The position numbers and the translations under genes are program-made. Of a stretch of DNA of 6,239 bases, positions 1-5,421 are shown one piece after another (the stretch's first letter is position 1; each line of letters begins with the position of its first letter). The notes under the pieces were generated by a model. That model searched no databases. It was given only the letters and a program-made list of their open reading frames with translations, and was not told where the DNA came from. The stretch is from Nitrospira sp. (GTDB lineage Bacteria; Nitrospirota; Nitrospiria; Nitrospirales; Nitrospiraceae), in assembly GCA_024998705.1 (NCBI GenBank), contig JACOEF010000340.1, positions 1-6,239 of the forward strand, read 5' to 3'.

Positions 1-442
1 CGGTCCATTGTGCATTGCCGACCGCTCCGCGTTCCCACTGGACTCCAGGCACTTTGGGACGATGGTGTGCGCGCCCGTTCCCACTGCATTGCAGCACAGC
101 CGTCAGTGTGACGGCTTCAAATTGTTGGAGTTCTTTCAGGCTGAGCGTCAGCTCTTCTTTGACCAGCCCTTTGACCGTCAGTCGCCAGGCATCCGGCTGT
201 ACCGACTCGGCTGAAGGGGGGCCGAAGTGACTGCGCACAAAAAACCGTTCGTTCGGTGTCAGCCAGGAGGCGAATTCCCGGACAGGCGTTTCCGCATCGA
301 AGGGCCGCGTGACCCGCACCGTAAGCGGGCCGGACGCCTCGCCCAACCCGACTTCGACCGCCTGCCCCTTACCACCCAGGACCAACGCAGCCCCGGCCCC
401 TTGCAATAATGTTCTGAACAGCGCGCGACGAGAAAGCTTCAT
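1..442 (-). CDS. Sulfite oxidase-family molybdopterin oxidoreductase, N-terminal part (cut by window edge)
   Basis: The visible 147 residues are the N-terminal part of a periplasmic molybdopterin enzyme of the sulfite oxidase superfamily; the C-terminus lies beyond the left edge. A twin-arginine signal (SRRALFR, residues 4-10) is followed by a hydrophobic stretch to about residue 24, indicating Tat export of a folded cofactor protein. The block WLTPNERFFVRSHFG (60-74) and the motif LQCSGNGR (117-124) are family hallmarks; Cys119 (bases 86-88) is the expected molybdenum-coordinating thiolate. It begins 9 bases after the OsmC stop codon with only a weak AAGGG ribosome site, so translation is probably coupled to that gene. 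It differs from the soxC product at 2854-4128: its signal and pre-domain are shorter and its Cys motif is LQCSGNGR rather than FIECSGNS. Sulfite oxidation is the family-based guess; the substrate cannot be read from this fragment. Confidence 0.88.
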   Translation of the reverse strand, partial: MKLSRRALFRTLLQGAGAALVLGGKGQAVEVGLGEASGPLTVRVTRPFDAETPVREFASWLTPNERFFVRSHFGPPSAESVQPDAWRLTVKGLVKEELTLSLKELQQFEAVTLTAVLQCSGNGRAHHRPKVPGVQWERGAVGNAQWT

Positions 443-451
443 AGGTAACCC

Positions 452-868
452 TTACGTCGACGTCCCCACATGACTGTGTGGGTTAAGGTCAATGGCGATA
501 TTGATCGGCAGGGCGAGGGATTGATGCACGGTGCAGCCGTGCGCCACCTTCAGCAGCCGGTCTCTCAGCTCCGGTGTCACTCGATGGGGAAGGCGAATGG
601 CCAGCATGATCTGCCCGACTCGATGCGGCGATTCCGCCATCGCCCATTCGGCCTCCACCTTCAGCCCTTCGCGTGAAATATCATGCCGCGCACAGAACTG
701 GCCGACAAAATACCCGACACAACCGGCGACGGAACCGACAAACAATTCCACGGGACTCATTCCGGCATCGCCTCCCCCATCTTCAACCGGCTGATCCGTC
801 ACAATCCTGTGCCGGTCGCTGAGGATGTCATAGCGGGTGCCCCCCTGGTACGCCACGCTCAGTTTCAT
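452..868 (-). CDS. OsmC-family thiol peroxidase-like protein
   Basis: A 138-residue protein of normal length for the OsmC/Ohr/YhfA superfamily, with no signal peptide, so probably cytoplasmic. It opens with a beta-strand region (KLSVAYQGG). The helix GMSPVELFVGSVAGC carries Cys50, and VAHGCTVHQSL carries Cys112; these are the two positions of the redox-active cysteine pair in OsmC and Ohr, which reduce organic hydroperoxides with thiol reductants. A third cysteine, Cys59, is nearby. The sequence looks closer to YhfA-type OsmC proteins than to Ohr, and the substrate of that branch is poorly known. The ATG at 868 is preceded by GGAGG five bases upstream (874-878), which fixes the start. It sits 107 bases after the TsdA-like gene and 9 bases before the molybdoenzyme gene, so a role in peroxide or reactive-sulfur handling during sulfur oxidation is plausible, but inferred from position only. 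Confidence 0.9.
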   Translation of the reverse strand: MKLSVAYQGGTRYDILSDRHRIVTDQPVEDGGGDAGMSPVELFVGSVAGCVGYFVGQFCARHDISREGLKVEAEWAMAESPHRVGQIMLAIRLPHRVTPELRDRLLKVAHGCTVHQSLALPINIAIDLNPHSHVGTST

Positions 869-907
869 CTCGTCCTCCTCCGCTTATATCTCACACGCCA
901 CCTCTCG

Positions 908-924
908 TTATTCTTTACAAATAA
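908..924 (-). promoter_or_regulatory. AT-rich element ahead of the OsmC gene, possible promoter region
   Basis: In the 107-base gap between the TsdA-like gene and the OsmC gene, a conspicuously AT-rich 17-base patch stands out from GC-rich surroundings. It is also an inverted repeat (TTATT, 7-base loop, AATAA). Read on the minus strand it contains AAGAAT, a poor match to a -10 box, about 40 bases before the start codon. I see no well-spaced -35 partner, so this is only a candidate for an internal promoter or regulator site. Confidence 0.22.
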
Positions 925-975
925 GGATGCGTCACGAGATACGCGTTCCCAGGCGCGTTTCGCACGGTTAGGCGA

Positions 976-1821
976 TTAATAGGGCACATCCGCCGGTTTT
1001 TCCCCCTTCGGCCAGTCATGGCCCTTCTCGTGAAAGTCCGGGCGCGGTTGGGAGTTGATATACGCCGCCACGTCATAGGCATCCTGATCCGACAAGGCCC
1101 ACCCCCTGGTCCGCGGCATATTCGATTTGATGAAGGAGGCGGCCACCGGAACTCGCGCCATTTCCGAACCGACAGTATAGGACTGTGGTCCCCACAGGGG
1201 CGGCGCCGCCATCGTGCCCTGTCCGTCCGCCCCGTGACAAAACGCGCAACGGGCGATGAATACCTTGCTCCCGTTCACCGCATCCGGCGGCTTGGGGGAT
1301 TGAATCATCGAGATACCGCGCCAAGCCATCCGGCTGCCGGGCGGGACATCCTTCGATAACCACTCGATGTAGGCCACGATCGCACGGAGCTTGTGACTCT
1401 CTTGCGGAATGGGCTTGCCGTTCAGGTTGCGCTCAAAACATTCATTGATACGGTCGGCCAACGTCACCACGCGACCGGTCCGGGCACGATATTCCGGATA
1501 GGCCCGCGAGAGACCGACATAGGAGGACGAATTGGGGTCGAGCCCCGCGTCCAAATGACAATTGGCGCAGGTGAGCCGATTTCCTACATAAGGCGCCGCG
1601 AATTCCTGCGTACGGACGACGAGCTCATACCCCAGCCGGATCTGCTCCCCGCTCTGCCCGCCGGGGATGGAACCGGGCGAGGGGTGGCTGAAGAGGGCAT
1701 CCAGCGTGCTAGGCTCAGCTTGATTCACCGCAGACTGTGCGCCGCTTCGTGTTTCCTTCGATTCGACGCAACCTGCGATGACTCCGACGATCACCATGGC
1801 ACTCAACAATATGAGTCTCAT
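976..1821 (-). CDS. tsdA: TsdA-like diheme cytochrome c (thiosulfate dehydrogenase / tetrathionate reductase family), lipoprotein
   Basis: A 281-residue diheme cytochrome c. The N-terminus is a lipoprotein signal ending in IAGC, with Cys18 the acylation site, so it is probably membrane-anchored and faces the periplasm. Two heme-attachment motifs are present: CANCH (85-89) and CAFCH (192-196). Between them, RINECFERNLNGKPIP contains Cys128 (bases 1438-1440), placed where TsdA enzymes have the conserved cysteine that ligates the active-site heme. After the second heme, SNMPRTRG supplies Met235 as probable axial ligand, and the tail PRPDFHEKGHDWPKGEKPADVPY resembles TsdA C-termini. TsdA couples two thiosulfates to tetrathionate, or runs in reverse; direction cannot be read here. 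I chose the ATG at 1821 because it puts the signal peptide at the very N-terminus. An in-frame GTG at 1851 would add ten polar residues; neither start has a clear ribosome site. A different SoxA/TsdA-type cytochrome is the main alternative. Confidence 0.82.
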   Translation of the reverse strand: MRLILLSAMVIVGVIAGCVESKETRSGAQSAVNQAEPSTLDALFSHPSPGSIPGGQSGEQIRLGYELVVRTQEFAAPYVGNRLTCANCHLDAGLDPNSSSYVGLSRAYPEYRARTGRVVTLADRINECFERNLNGKPIPQESHKLRAIVAYIEWLSKDVPPGSRMAWRGISMIQSPKPPDAVNGSKVFIARCAFCHGADGQGTMAAPPLWGPQSYTVGSEMARVPVAASFIKSNMPRTRGWALSDQDAYDVAAYINSQPRPDFHEKGHDWPKGEKPADVPY

Positions 1822-2294
1822 ACGTAGATGATCACGCAAACTACATACCACACCGACATGAGCTCATCGAAGAAAATTGGCTTTTGGCCTGCATGACAGA
1901 AGAGTGCGAGCGTCTACACTTGGCGACAAAGGCTACAGTCCCCTCGCCTCTCTGCGGCATCGTGCTACAGCGACCACTGCGGACAGATTGTCCCAGAACT
2001 GTACGATTAGGGCCAGATTGGGTGGAAAGGATTCAGAATATTGAACGTATGTTTCTGCGGCGCCATCAGCCTTGGCCGACGAGCAGCCAGGGCACCCGCA
2101 ACGGGCGTCGCAGGTGGATGACATCGCTCTCAGGCGCCAGGCCTGAATGTATCGAATCACGTTCCCCCTCAGCGCTTAACGGCTGGGCCCACCAAGCCGG
2201 AGTAACCCACGGAGCGGGGGCTTGAATCGAGCCTCACGCCTCATCACCCTGAACCAAGCCTCCTGTGGTGGTTGTGCAGACGACACACCAGGGT
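1822..2294. other. Stretch of about 470 bases without a convincing gene, between soxD and the TsdA-like gene
   Basis: No reading frame here looks like a protein. The open frames on both strands (1884-2225 plus, 1933-2160 minus) are rich in Arg, Ser, Pro and Cys, lack domains or ribosome sites, and the minus one starts with GTG. The stretch should hold the end of the soxD transcript and the promoter of the TsdA-like gene. Seen directly: an imperfect hairpin at 2180-2199 (CGGCT/AGCCG arms with one internal mismatch) about 100 bases past the soxD stop, but without a U-run; a 6-bp hairpin at 2130-2146; and a perfect 10-bp palindrome ATGAGCTCAT at 1858-1867 just before the TsdA-like gene. A weak promoter-like pair on the minus strand (TTCGAT, 18 bases, TATGTA) overlaps that palindrome. 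No tRNA, rRNA, insertion sequence or repeat array was recognised. Confidence 0.6.
2130..2146. repeat. Short inverted repeat (hairpin) in the gene-free stretch
   Basis: Arms TCAGGC and GCCTGA are perfectly complementary around a five-base loop (GCCAG on the plus strand). One extra G-T wobble pair can extend the stem. Neither strand has a T-run beyond the stem, so it is not a standard intrinsic terminator. It lies about 150 bases past the soxD stop and about 310 bases before the TsdA-like start, and could be an RNA structure or protein site, or chance. Confidence 0.25.
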
Positions 2295-2867
2295 TTAATT
2301 CTGTGGGACATCGGGCCTGGGATCCTGAACAAAACCATTGCGGTTCGGCATACGGATGTCCGGTAGGGCTCGCGCATCAACAACAAACTCTTCGGCAATA
2401 ATTCCATTCTGATACAGCAGCCAGGCCACCACCGAATACACCTCGTCCGGCGAGAGGCTTTGCGGCGCGGAGAAGGGCATGGCGCGATGCACATAGTCGT
2501 ACAACGTCGTGGCATAGGGCCAATAACTGCCGATGGTTTTCAGCGGCTTCGGGTCGCGCAAGGTGCCGATGCCTCCTACCAGGCGGTCCATCGGGCCTTC
2601 CTGACCGGTCGGCCCATGACAGGAGGCACACTGAGCGGCAAAGATCGCCGCCCCCTGCTTGACGGTTCCACGACCACTCGGCAACCCTTCCCCCGTCGGC
2701 GCAATATCGATGTTCCACGGCTGAATGTCGCGTTCCGTAGCAGCCCGACCCCACTCAGGGGCCTGGGCCTGGGTCGATTCGCTGCGATCCGCCGCGTCAC
2801 TATTCCAGATCCCTTGCGCACTCAGAATGGCCAGCCCCCCCGCGATCAGGACGTTACGCATGTACAT
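2295..2867 (-). CDS. soxD: SoxD-type monoheme cytochrome c subunit of sulfane/sulfite dehydrogenase
   Basis: A 190-residue exported cytochrome c, the probable electron acceptor subunit for SoxC. A signal peptide occupies roughly residues 1-26. The mature part follows the SoxD N-terminal domain closely: WGRAATERDIQPWNIDIAPTGEGLPSGRGTV, the heme site CASCH (80-84), GGIGTL, then KTIGSYWPYATTLYDYVHRAMPF, SLSPDEVYSVVAWLLYQNGII and LPDIRMPNRNGF. Met130 or Met173 is the likely distal heme ligand. The classical Paracoccus SoxD is about twice as long and carries a second heme domain; this one stops after the first. The start at 2867 lies inside the end of soxC (14-base overlap) with AGGTGA just upstream, showing tight translational coupling; a second ATG at 2861 is possible. 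SoxD passes electrons from the molybdenum centre to small periplasmic cytochromes, here possibly the one at 5021-5371. Confidence 0.9.
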   Translation of the reverse strand: MYMRNVLIAGGLAILSAQGIWNSDAADRSESTQAQAPEWGRAATERDIQPWNIDIAPTGEGLPSGRGTVKQGAAIFAAQCASCHGPTGQEGPMDRLVGGIGTLRDPKPLKTIGSYWPYATTLYDYVHRAMPFSAPQSLSPDEVYSVVAWLLYQNGIIAEEFVVDARALPDIRMPNRNGFVQDPRPDVPQN

Positions 2868-4128
2868 TGATCACCTGCCCGTCGGCCGCAATCTGCCAAC
2901 TCTGAATCGCATTGTAGTGGTAGACGGAGTTCACTCCACGCACCGCAATCAATTCCATCCGGCTGGGTTGCCGATAGCCGGTTTCATCGCGACAGCGACT
3001 CTGCACAATCGTCGCTTGGCCGTTCCATCTCCATGGCAAACGGAATCGGGTATGGCATTTCGGAAGGATCGGGTCTTGCAGAACCGCCTCCTGCCAGGAA
3101 CGCCCCCCATCGGTACTTACCTCCACCTGCGCGACACGGCCTCGGCCGCTCCAGGCCAACCCGCTGATCTCGATCGACCCGGGGTGTATTCGCTGGCCGC
3201 CGGACGGTGACGTGATCACTGATTTCGCCTCCATGACCATCGTGAATTGTCGCGCCGTGCCATCCGGCATCAAATCCGTATATTGCGACGTTTCTTCGCG
3301 AGTCATGAAGGGCGCGGTGCCGAGCTTGAGCCGCCGGAGCCATTTGATGCAGGTATTCCCTTCCCAGCCCGGCACAAGCAAACGCAAGGGATAGCCCTGT
3401 TCAGGGCGAAGCGGTTCTCCGTTTTGCGCATAACAAAGCAGCGCTTCCTCCAGGAGCGGCGCCAGTGGGAGACTGCGAGTCATGGCCGCTGCATCGCCGC
3501 CTTCAGCCAAGACCCAGGAGTCCTCGGGGTTGACCCCGAGTGCTCCGAGCACGGTCTTCAGGGCCACGCCCGTCCATTCACTGGTACTCGTCAGACCATG
3601 GGTCTGTTGCACAGTCTGTCCGGTTGGGGCCCGCCATTCGATCGCGGAATTGCCCGAACATTCGATAAATGCCAGCCGTGAGACGGAAGGGAATCGTTTT
3701 AGTTCGTCAATCGTGAAGACCCATGGCCGTTCTACCAACCCATGAATCATGAGCCGGTGGGCCGTCGGATGAATAAGCGGCACCCCATTGTGATGCCGTT
3801 CGAAGTGCAAGGCTGATGGGGTGAGCATGCCGTGCGACGCTTGCAGGGGCGTCAAAGACGCCCACCATGAACGCGGGACGCGGACAGCCTGCTCAAACGG
3901 TGAGCGTTGCCCATAGGCCGTCGGAGCAGCCCCGGGCACTCGGGTGGCATCACCCGGCACAACTGGGGCGACCGCCTCGGCGGATTGCGCAGCCGTCCGC
4001 ATCATCATCGCGCCGACCATCCCGACGGTGCCGGCAAGAAGGCTCCGGCGATTGATCGACGGCGTCTCGTGCGTCTCGGCTTGGGCAGGAGGGTTGTTCG
4101 GCTTGTTCGTTTGTCCGGATTTCGTCAT
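2854..4128 (-). CDS. soxC: SoxC-type molybdopterin sulfane/sulfite dehydrogenase catalytic subunit
   Basis: A 424-residue molybdoenzyme subunit of the SoxC branch of the sulfite oxidase family, which with SoxD removes electrons from protein-bound sulfane sulfur or from sulfite in the periplasm. A Tat signal, INRRSLLAG, is at residues 25-33, followed by a hydrophobic run. SoxC-type blocks are seen in order: GQRSPFEQAVR (73-83), LTPSALHFERHHNGVP (102-117), FIECSGNS with the molybdenum ligand Cys157 (bases 3658-3660), EWTGVALKTVL, LAEGGDAAAMTRSLPL, QNGEPLRPEQGYPLRLLVPGWEGN, KWLRR and YTDLMPDGTARQFTMVMEAKSVIT. The immunoglobulin-like dimerisation domain (about 300-415) contains GLAWSGRGRV and VSTDGGRSW and ends near YHYNAIQSW. 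The length is normal for SoxC. I chose the ATG at 4128 for its ideal AAGGAGA site; the frame stays open upstream to a GTG at 4254, but that 42-residue extension is Arg-rich and would bury the Tat signal. No soxXAYZB genes are nearby, so direct sulfite oxidation remains possible. Confidence 0.93.
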   Translation of the reverse strand: MTKSGQTNKPNNPPAQAETHETPSINRRSLLAGTVGMVGAMMMRTAAQSAEAVAPVVPGDATRVPGAAPTAYGQRSPFEQAVRVPRSWWASLTPLQASHGMLTPSALHFERHHNGVPLIHPTAHRLMIHGLVERPWVFTIDELKRFPSVSRLAFIECSGNSAIEWRAPTGQTVQQTHGLTSTSEWTGVALKTVLGALGVNPEDSWVLAEGGDAAAMTRSLPLAPLLEEALLCYAQNGEPLRPEQGYPLRLLVPGWEGNTCIKWLRRLKLGTAPFMTREETSQYTDLMPDGTARQFTMVMEAKSVITSPSGGQRIHPGSIEISGLAWSGRGRVAQVEVSTDGGRSWQEAVLQDPILPKCHTRFRLPWRWNGQATIVQSRCRDETGYRQPSRMELIAVRGVNSVYHYNAIQSWQIAADGQVINVHA

Positions 4129-4133
4129 GAATG

Positions 4134-4140
4134 TCTCCTT
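4134..4140 (-). promoter_or_regulatory. Ribosome binding site of soxC (decides the start)
   Basis: On the minus strand AAGGAGA lies five bases before the ATG at 4128. It is the only strong ribosome site in the 122 bases between the DUF3365 gene and soxC, and it settles the choice between this ATG and the in-frame upstream starts at 4185 (ATG) and 4254 (GTG). Confidence 0.8.
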
Positions 4141-4250
4141 GAACCGGCGTCGAGCAATCGATCCGTCGCGATGCTCATCCGACATGGTCCGCCTCTGCGG
4201 GGGTCGCCGATCCGCCACGACACACAGATCCTTACAATGACGCCCTACGG

Positions 4251-4832
4251 TCACTCCGGCATCGGAATCGAGATCAGCACCGCGCCGAGCACATCCCGAA
4301 GTTTATAGTCCCGTTTCTGGCTGCGGGGATCGGCGTTGTGACAACTCACGCAGACAGGCGAAACCGCTAAATCCGCATAGACGGCCTGGAAGTATCGTGC
4401 ACCACCCTCCGTGACCGGGCCCTTATACGGCTGGTCGGGATGTGCCATGACCGCCTCAAGCGCCTTGCGCTCGAAGTCGCTGTGAGGCCCGTTTTGTTTG
4501 CTGATCGGATTCAGACTGATCAAACGATACCGCACGGAGCTTCCCGTCAGCGTGGCCAGGCTCGATGCTTCTTGAAAAAATTGCGCCGGAAGCGGAAGAG
4601 CACTAACCTCGCGCCATTTCTCCGACGATTCGATCACACCTCTCCGCTGCATCCGCTCTACGACATGAACGGTATAAAACGTCCGGTCTGCCTCCAGCAC
4701 CGAATGGAGATAGTCCACCACGGTTTCCAGCGGGACGCTGCCCGCCGATGGCGTGTCGGCTGAACCAGTCCCCCCCATTCCGAACAGAGCAAGCGCAACC
4801 CCCATTCCAGCGAGCCCCTTCTTGATCGACAT
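4251..4832 (-). CDS. Exported DUF3365 (Tll0287-like) heme-binding protein
   Basis: A 193-residue protein with a signal peptide (about 1-25) and one c-type heme site, CVSCH (161-165), so it is periplasmic. The body, including YTVHVVERMQRRG, RYRLISLNPISKQNGP, FERKALEAVMAHP and RYFQAVYADLAVSPVCVSCHN, matches the DUF3365 family, whose cyanobacterial member Tll0287 has a PAS-like fold with a bound heme. In many proteins this domain is the extracellular sensor of a histidine kinase or chemoreceptor. Here it is alone: no transmembrane segment or output domain follows, and the protein ends a few residues after LISIPMPE. The only cysteines are the two heme thioethers; His42, His56, His117 or His131 could be a distal ligand. 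A perfect AAGGAGGG ribosome site (4838-4845) lies five bases before the ATG. Placement between a cytochrome c and soxCD suggests an accessory redox or heme-sensing role; its reaction is unknown. Confidence 0.87.
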   Translation of the reverse strand: MSIKKGLAGMGVALALFGMGGTGSADTPSAGSVPLETVVDYLHSVLEADRTFYTVHVVERMQRRGVIESSEKWREVSALPLPAQFFQEASSLATLTGSSVRYRLISLNPISKQNGPHSDFERKALEAVMAHPDQPYKGPVTEGGARYFQAVYADLAVSPVCVSCHNADPRSQKRDYKLRDVLGAVLISIPMPE

Positions 4833-4837
4833 GATAG

Positions 4838-4845
4838 CCCTCCTT
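4838..4845 (-). promoter_or_regulatory. Strong ribosome binding site of the DUF3365 gene
   Basis: On the minus strand AAGGAGGG precedes the ATG at 4832 by five bases. It is the best anti-16S match in the window and suggests high translation of this gene relative to its neighbours. Confidence 0.75.
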
Positions 4846-4855
4846 CGAGACGGCC

Positions 4856-4870
4856 TCTCCGGCCCGGAGA
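4856..4870. promoter_or_regulatory. 15-base perfect inverted repeat upstream of the DUF3365 gene, possible operator
   Basis: TCTCCGG, one central base, CCGGAGA form a perfect 7-bp dyad in the 188-base gap between the cytochrome c gene and the DUF3365 gene. It ends 24 bases before the start codon and 11 bases before the ribosome site. The one-base centre cannot form a hairpin loop without opening several pairs, which favours a protein-binding dyad over an RNA stem. No T-run follows, so it is not a terminator. No clear -10/-35 pair was found beside it, and chance remains possible in GC-rich DNA. Confidence 0.3.
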
Positions 4871-5020
4871 CCTATGCAGGATGAAATCTGCCGACTTCCC
4901 CTCCGCCCCTTTTCCGAAACAGGGAGAACTCCTTCTTGAGGATAGGATTCGAGGCTCGCGGGTCGCCCCTTCAAGCCACCGACGGATGCTGATCCCAGAC
5001 ACAATTCCCCTCATCGAGCC

Positions 5021-5371
5021 TCACGATTGAAGGGACCGGATATACGCGATCAAGTCCGCCAGTTGAGACTCTTCGAACGTACCCGCATACCCGGCCATGG
5101 CCGTACCGGGCCGCCCCTCCAGGATAATCTTGCGCAGTTGTACATCGGTCTTCGCTTGGGCCGCCTTGGCGGTGAGATTGGCGGGCGGGGGCGTCAGGTA
5201 CGCCGCCATGTCGCTGTCGCCTTTTCCCGTCGGCCCATGACAGTTCTGACAACTCTCCAAATACAGCTTCTGACCTGCCTGAGGATTCCCCTTTCCGGAT
5301 GCGGCCAGGCTGATTGGGATCACCCCCAGCGCGAACAGCATCATGAGGCTCAACGTAACGGTTGTTCGCAT
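5021..5371 (-). CDS. Small monoheme class I cytochrome c
   Basis: A 116-residue periplasmic electron carrier. A signal peptide runs from residue 1 to about 24 (hydrophobic core LSLMMLFALGVIPISLA). The heme site CQNCH is at residues 41-45 after GQKLYLES, and GTAMAGYAGTF supplies Met92 as the probable distal ligand. The C-terminal helix ESQLADLIAYIRSLQS is typical of class I cytochromes c. The mature protein is about 92 residues, normal for this class. The ATG at 5371 is supported by AGGGAG seven bases upstream (5379-5384). It starts 50 bases after the cytochrome b/c fusion, so the two are probably cotranscribed. By position it could carry electrons between SoxD, the TsdA-like protein and the membrane complex, but the partner is inferred. 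Confidence 0.92.
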   Translation of the reverse strand: MRTTVTLSLMMLFALGVIPISLAASGKGNPQAGQKLYLESCQNCHGPTGKGDSDMAAYLTPPPANLTAKAAQAKTDVQLRKIILEGRPGTAMAGYAGTFEESQLADLIAYIRSLQS

Positions 5372-5421
5372 AACGCTTCTCCCTATTCGGCTGTCCAGGA
5401 ACAGACGCCTCTACTTACGCC

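Noticed and set aside
932..963. A possible terminator hairpin (ACGCG/CGCGT arms) just after the TsdA-like gene
   Set aside because: The stem is only five pairs with an eight-base loop and no following T-run on the minus strand.
1393..1827. A 144-residue open frame on the plus strand
   Set aside because: Antisense to the TsdA-like gene, with no signature of its own.
1933..2160. A 75-residue minus-strand frame with several cysteines (CDARCGCPGC) in the gene-free stretch
   Set aside because: It starts with GTG, has no ribosome site, and its composition looks like random GC-rich sequence; an inner ATG would leave 63 residues without a known domain.
2725..3210. A 161-residue open frame on the plus strand
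   Set aside because: Antisense to the ends of soxC and soxD, both of which have strong family signatures; it shows no recognisable motif.
2226..5025. A 13-base direct repeat (ATCGAGCCTCACG) at 2226-2238 and 5013-5025, near the ends of soxD and of the small cytochrome c gene
   Set aside because: A 13-base match within 6.2 kb is near chance expectation, and the second copy overlaps a coding end. No longer homology surrounds it.
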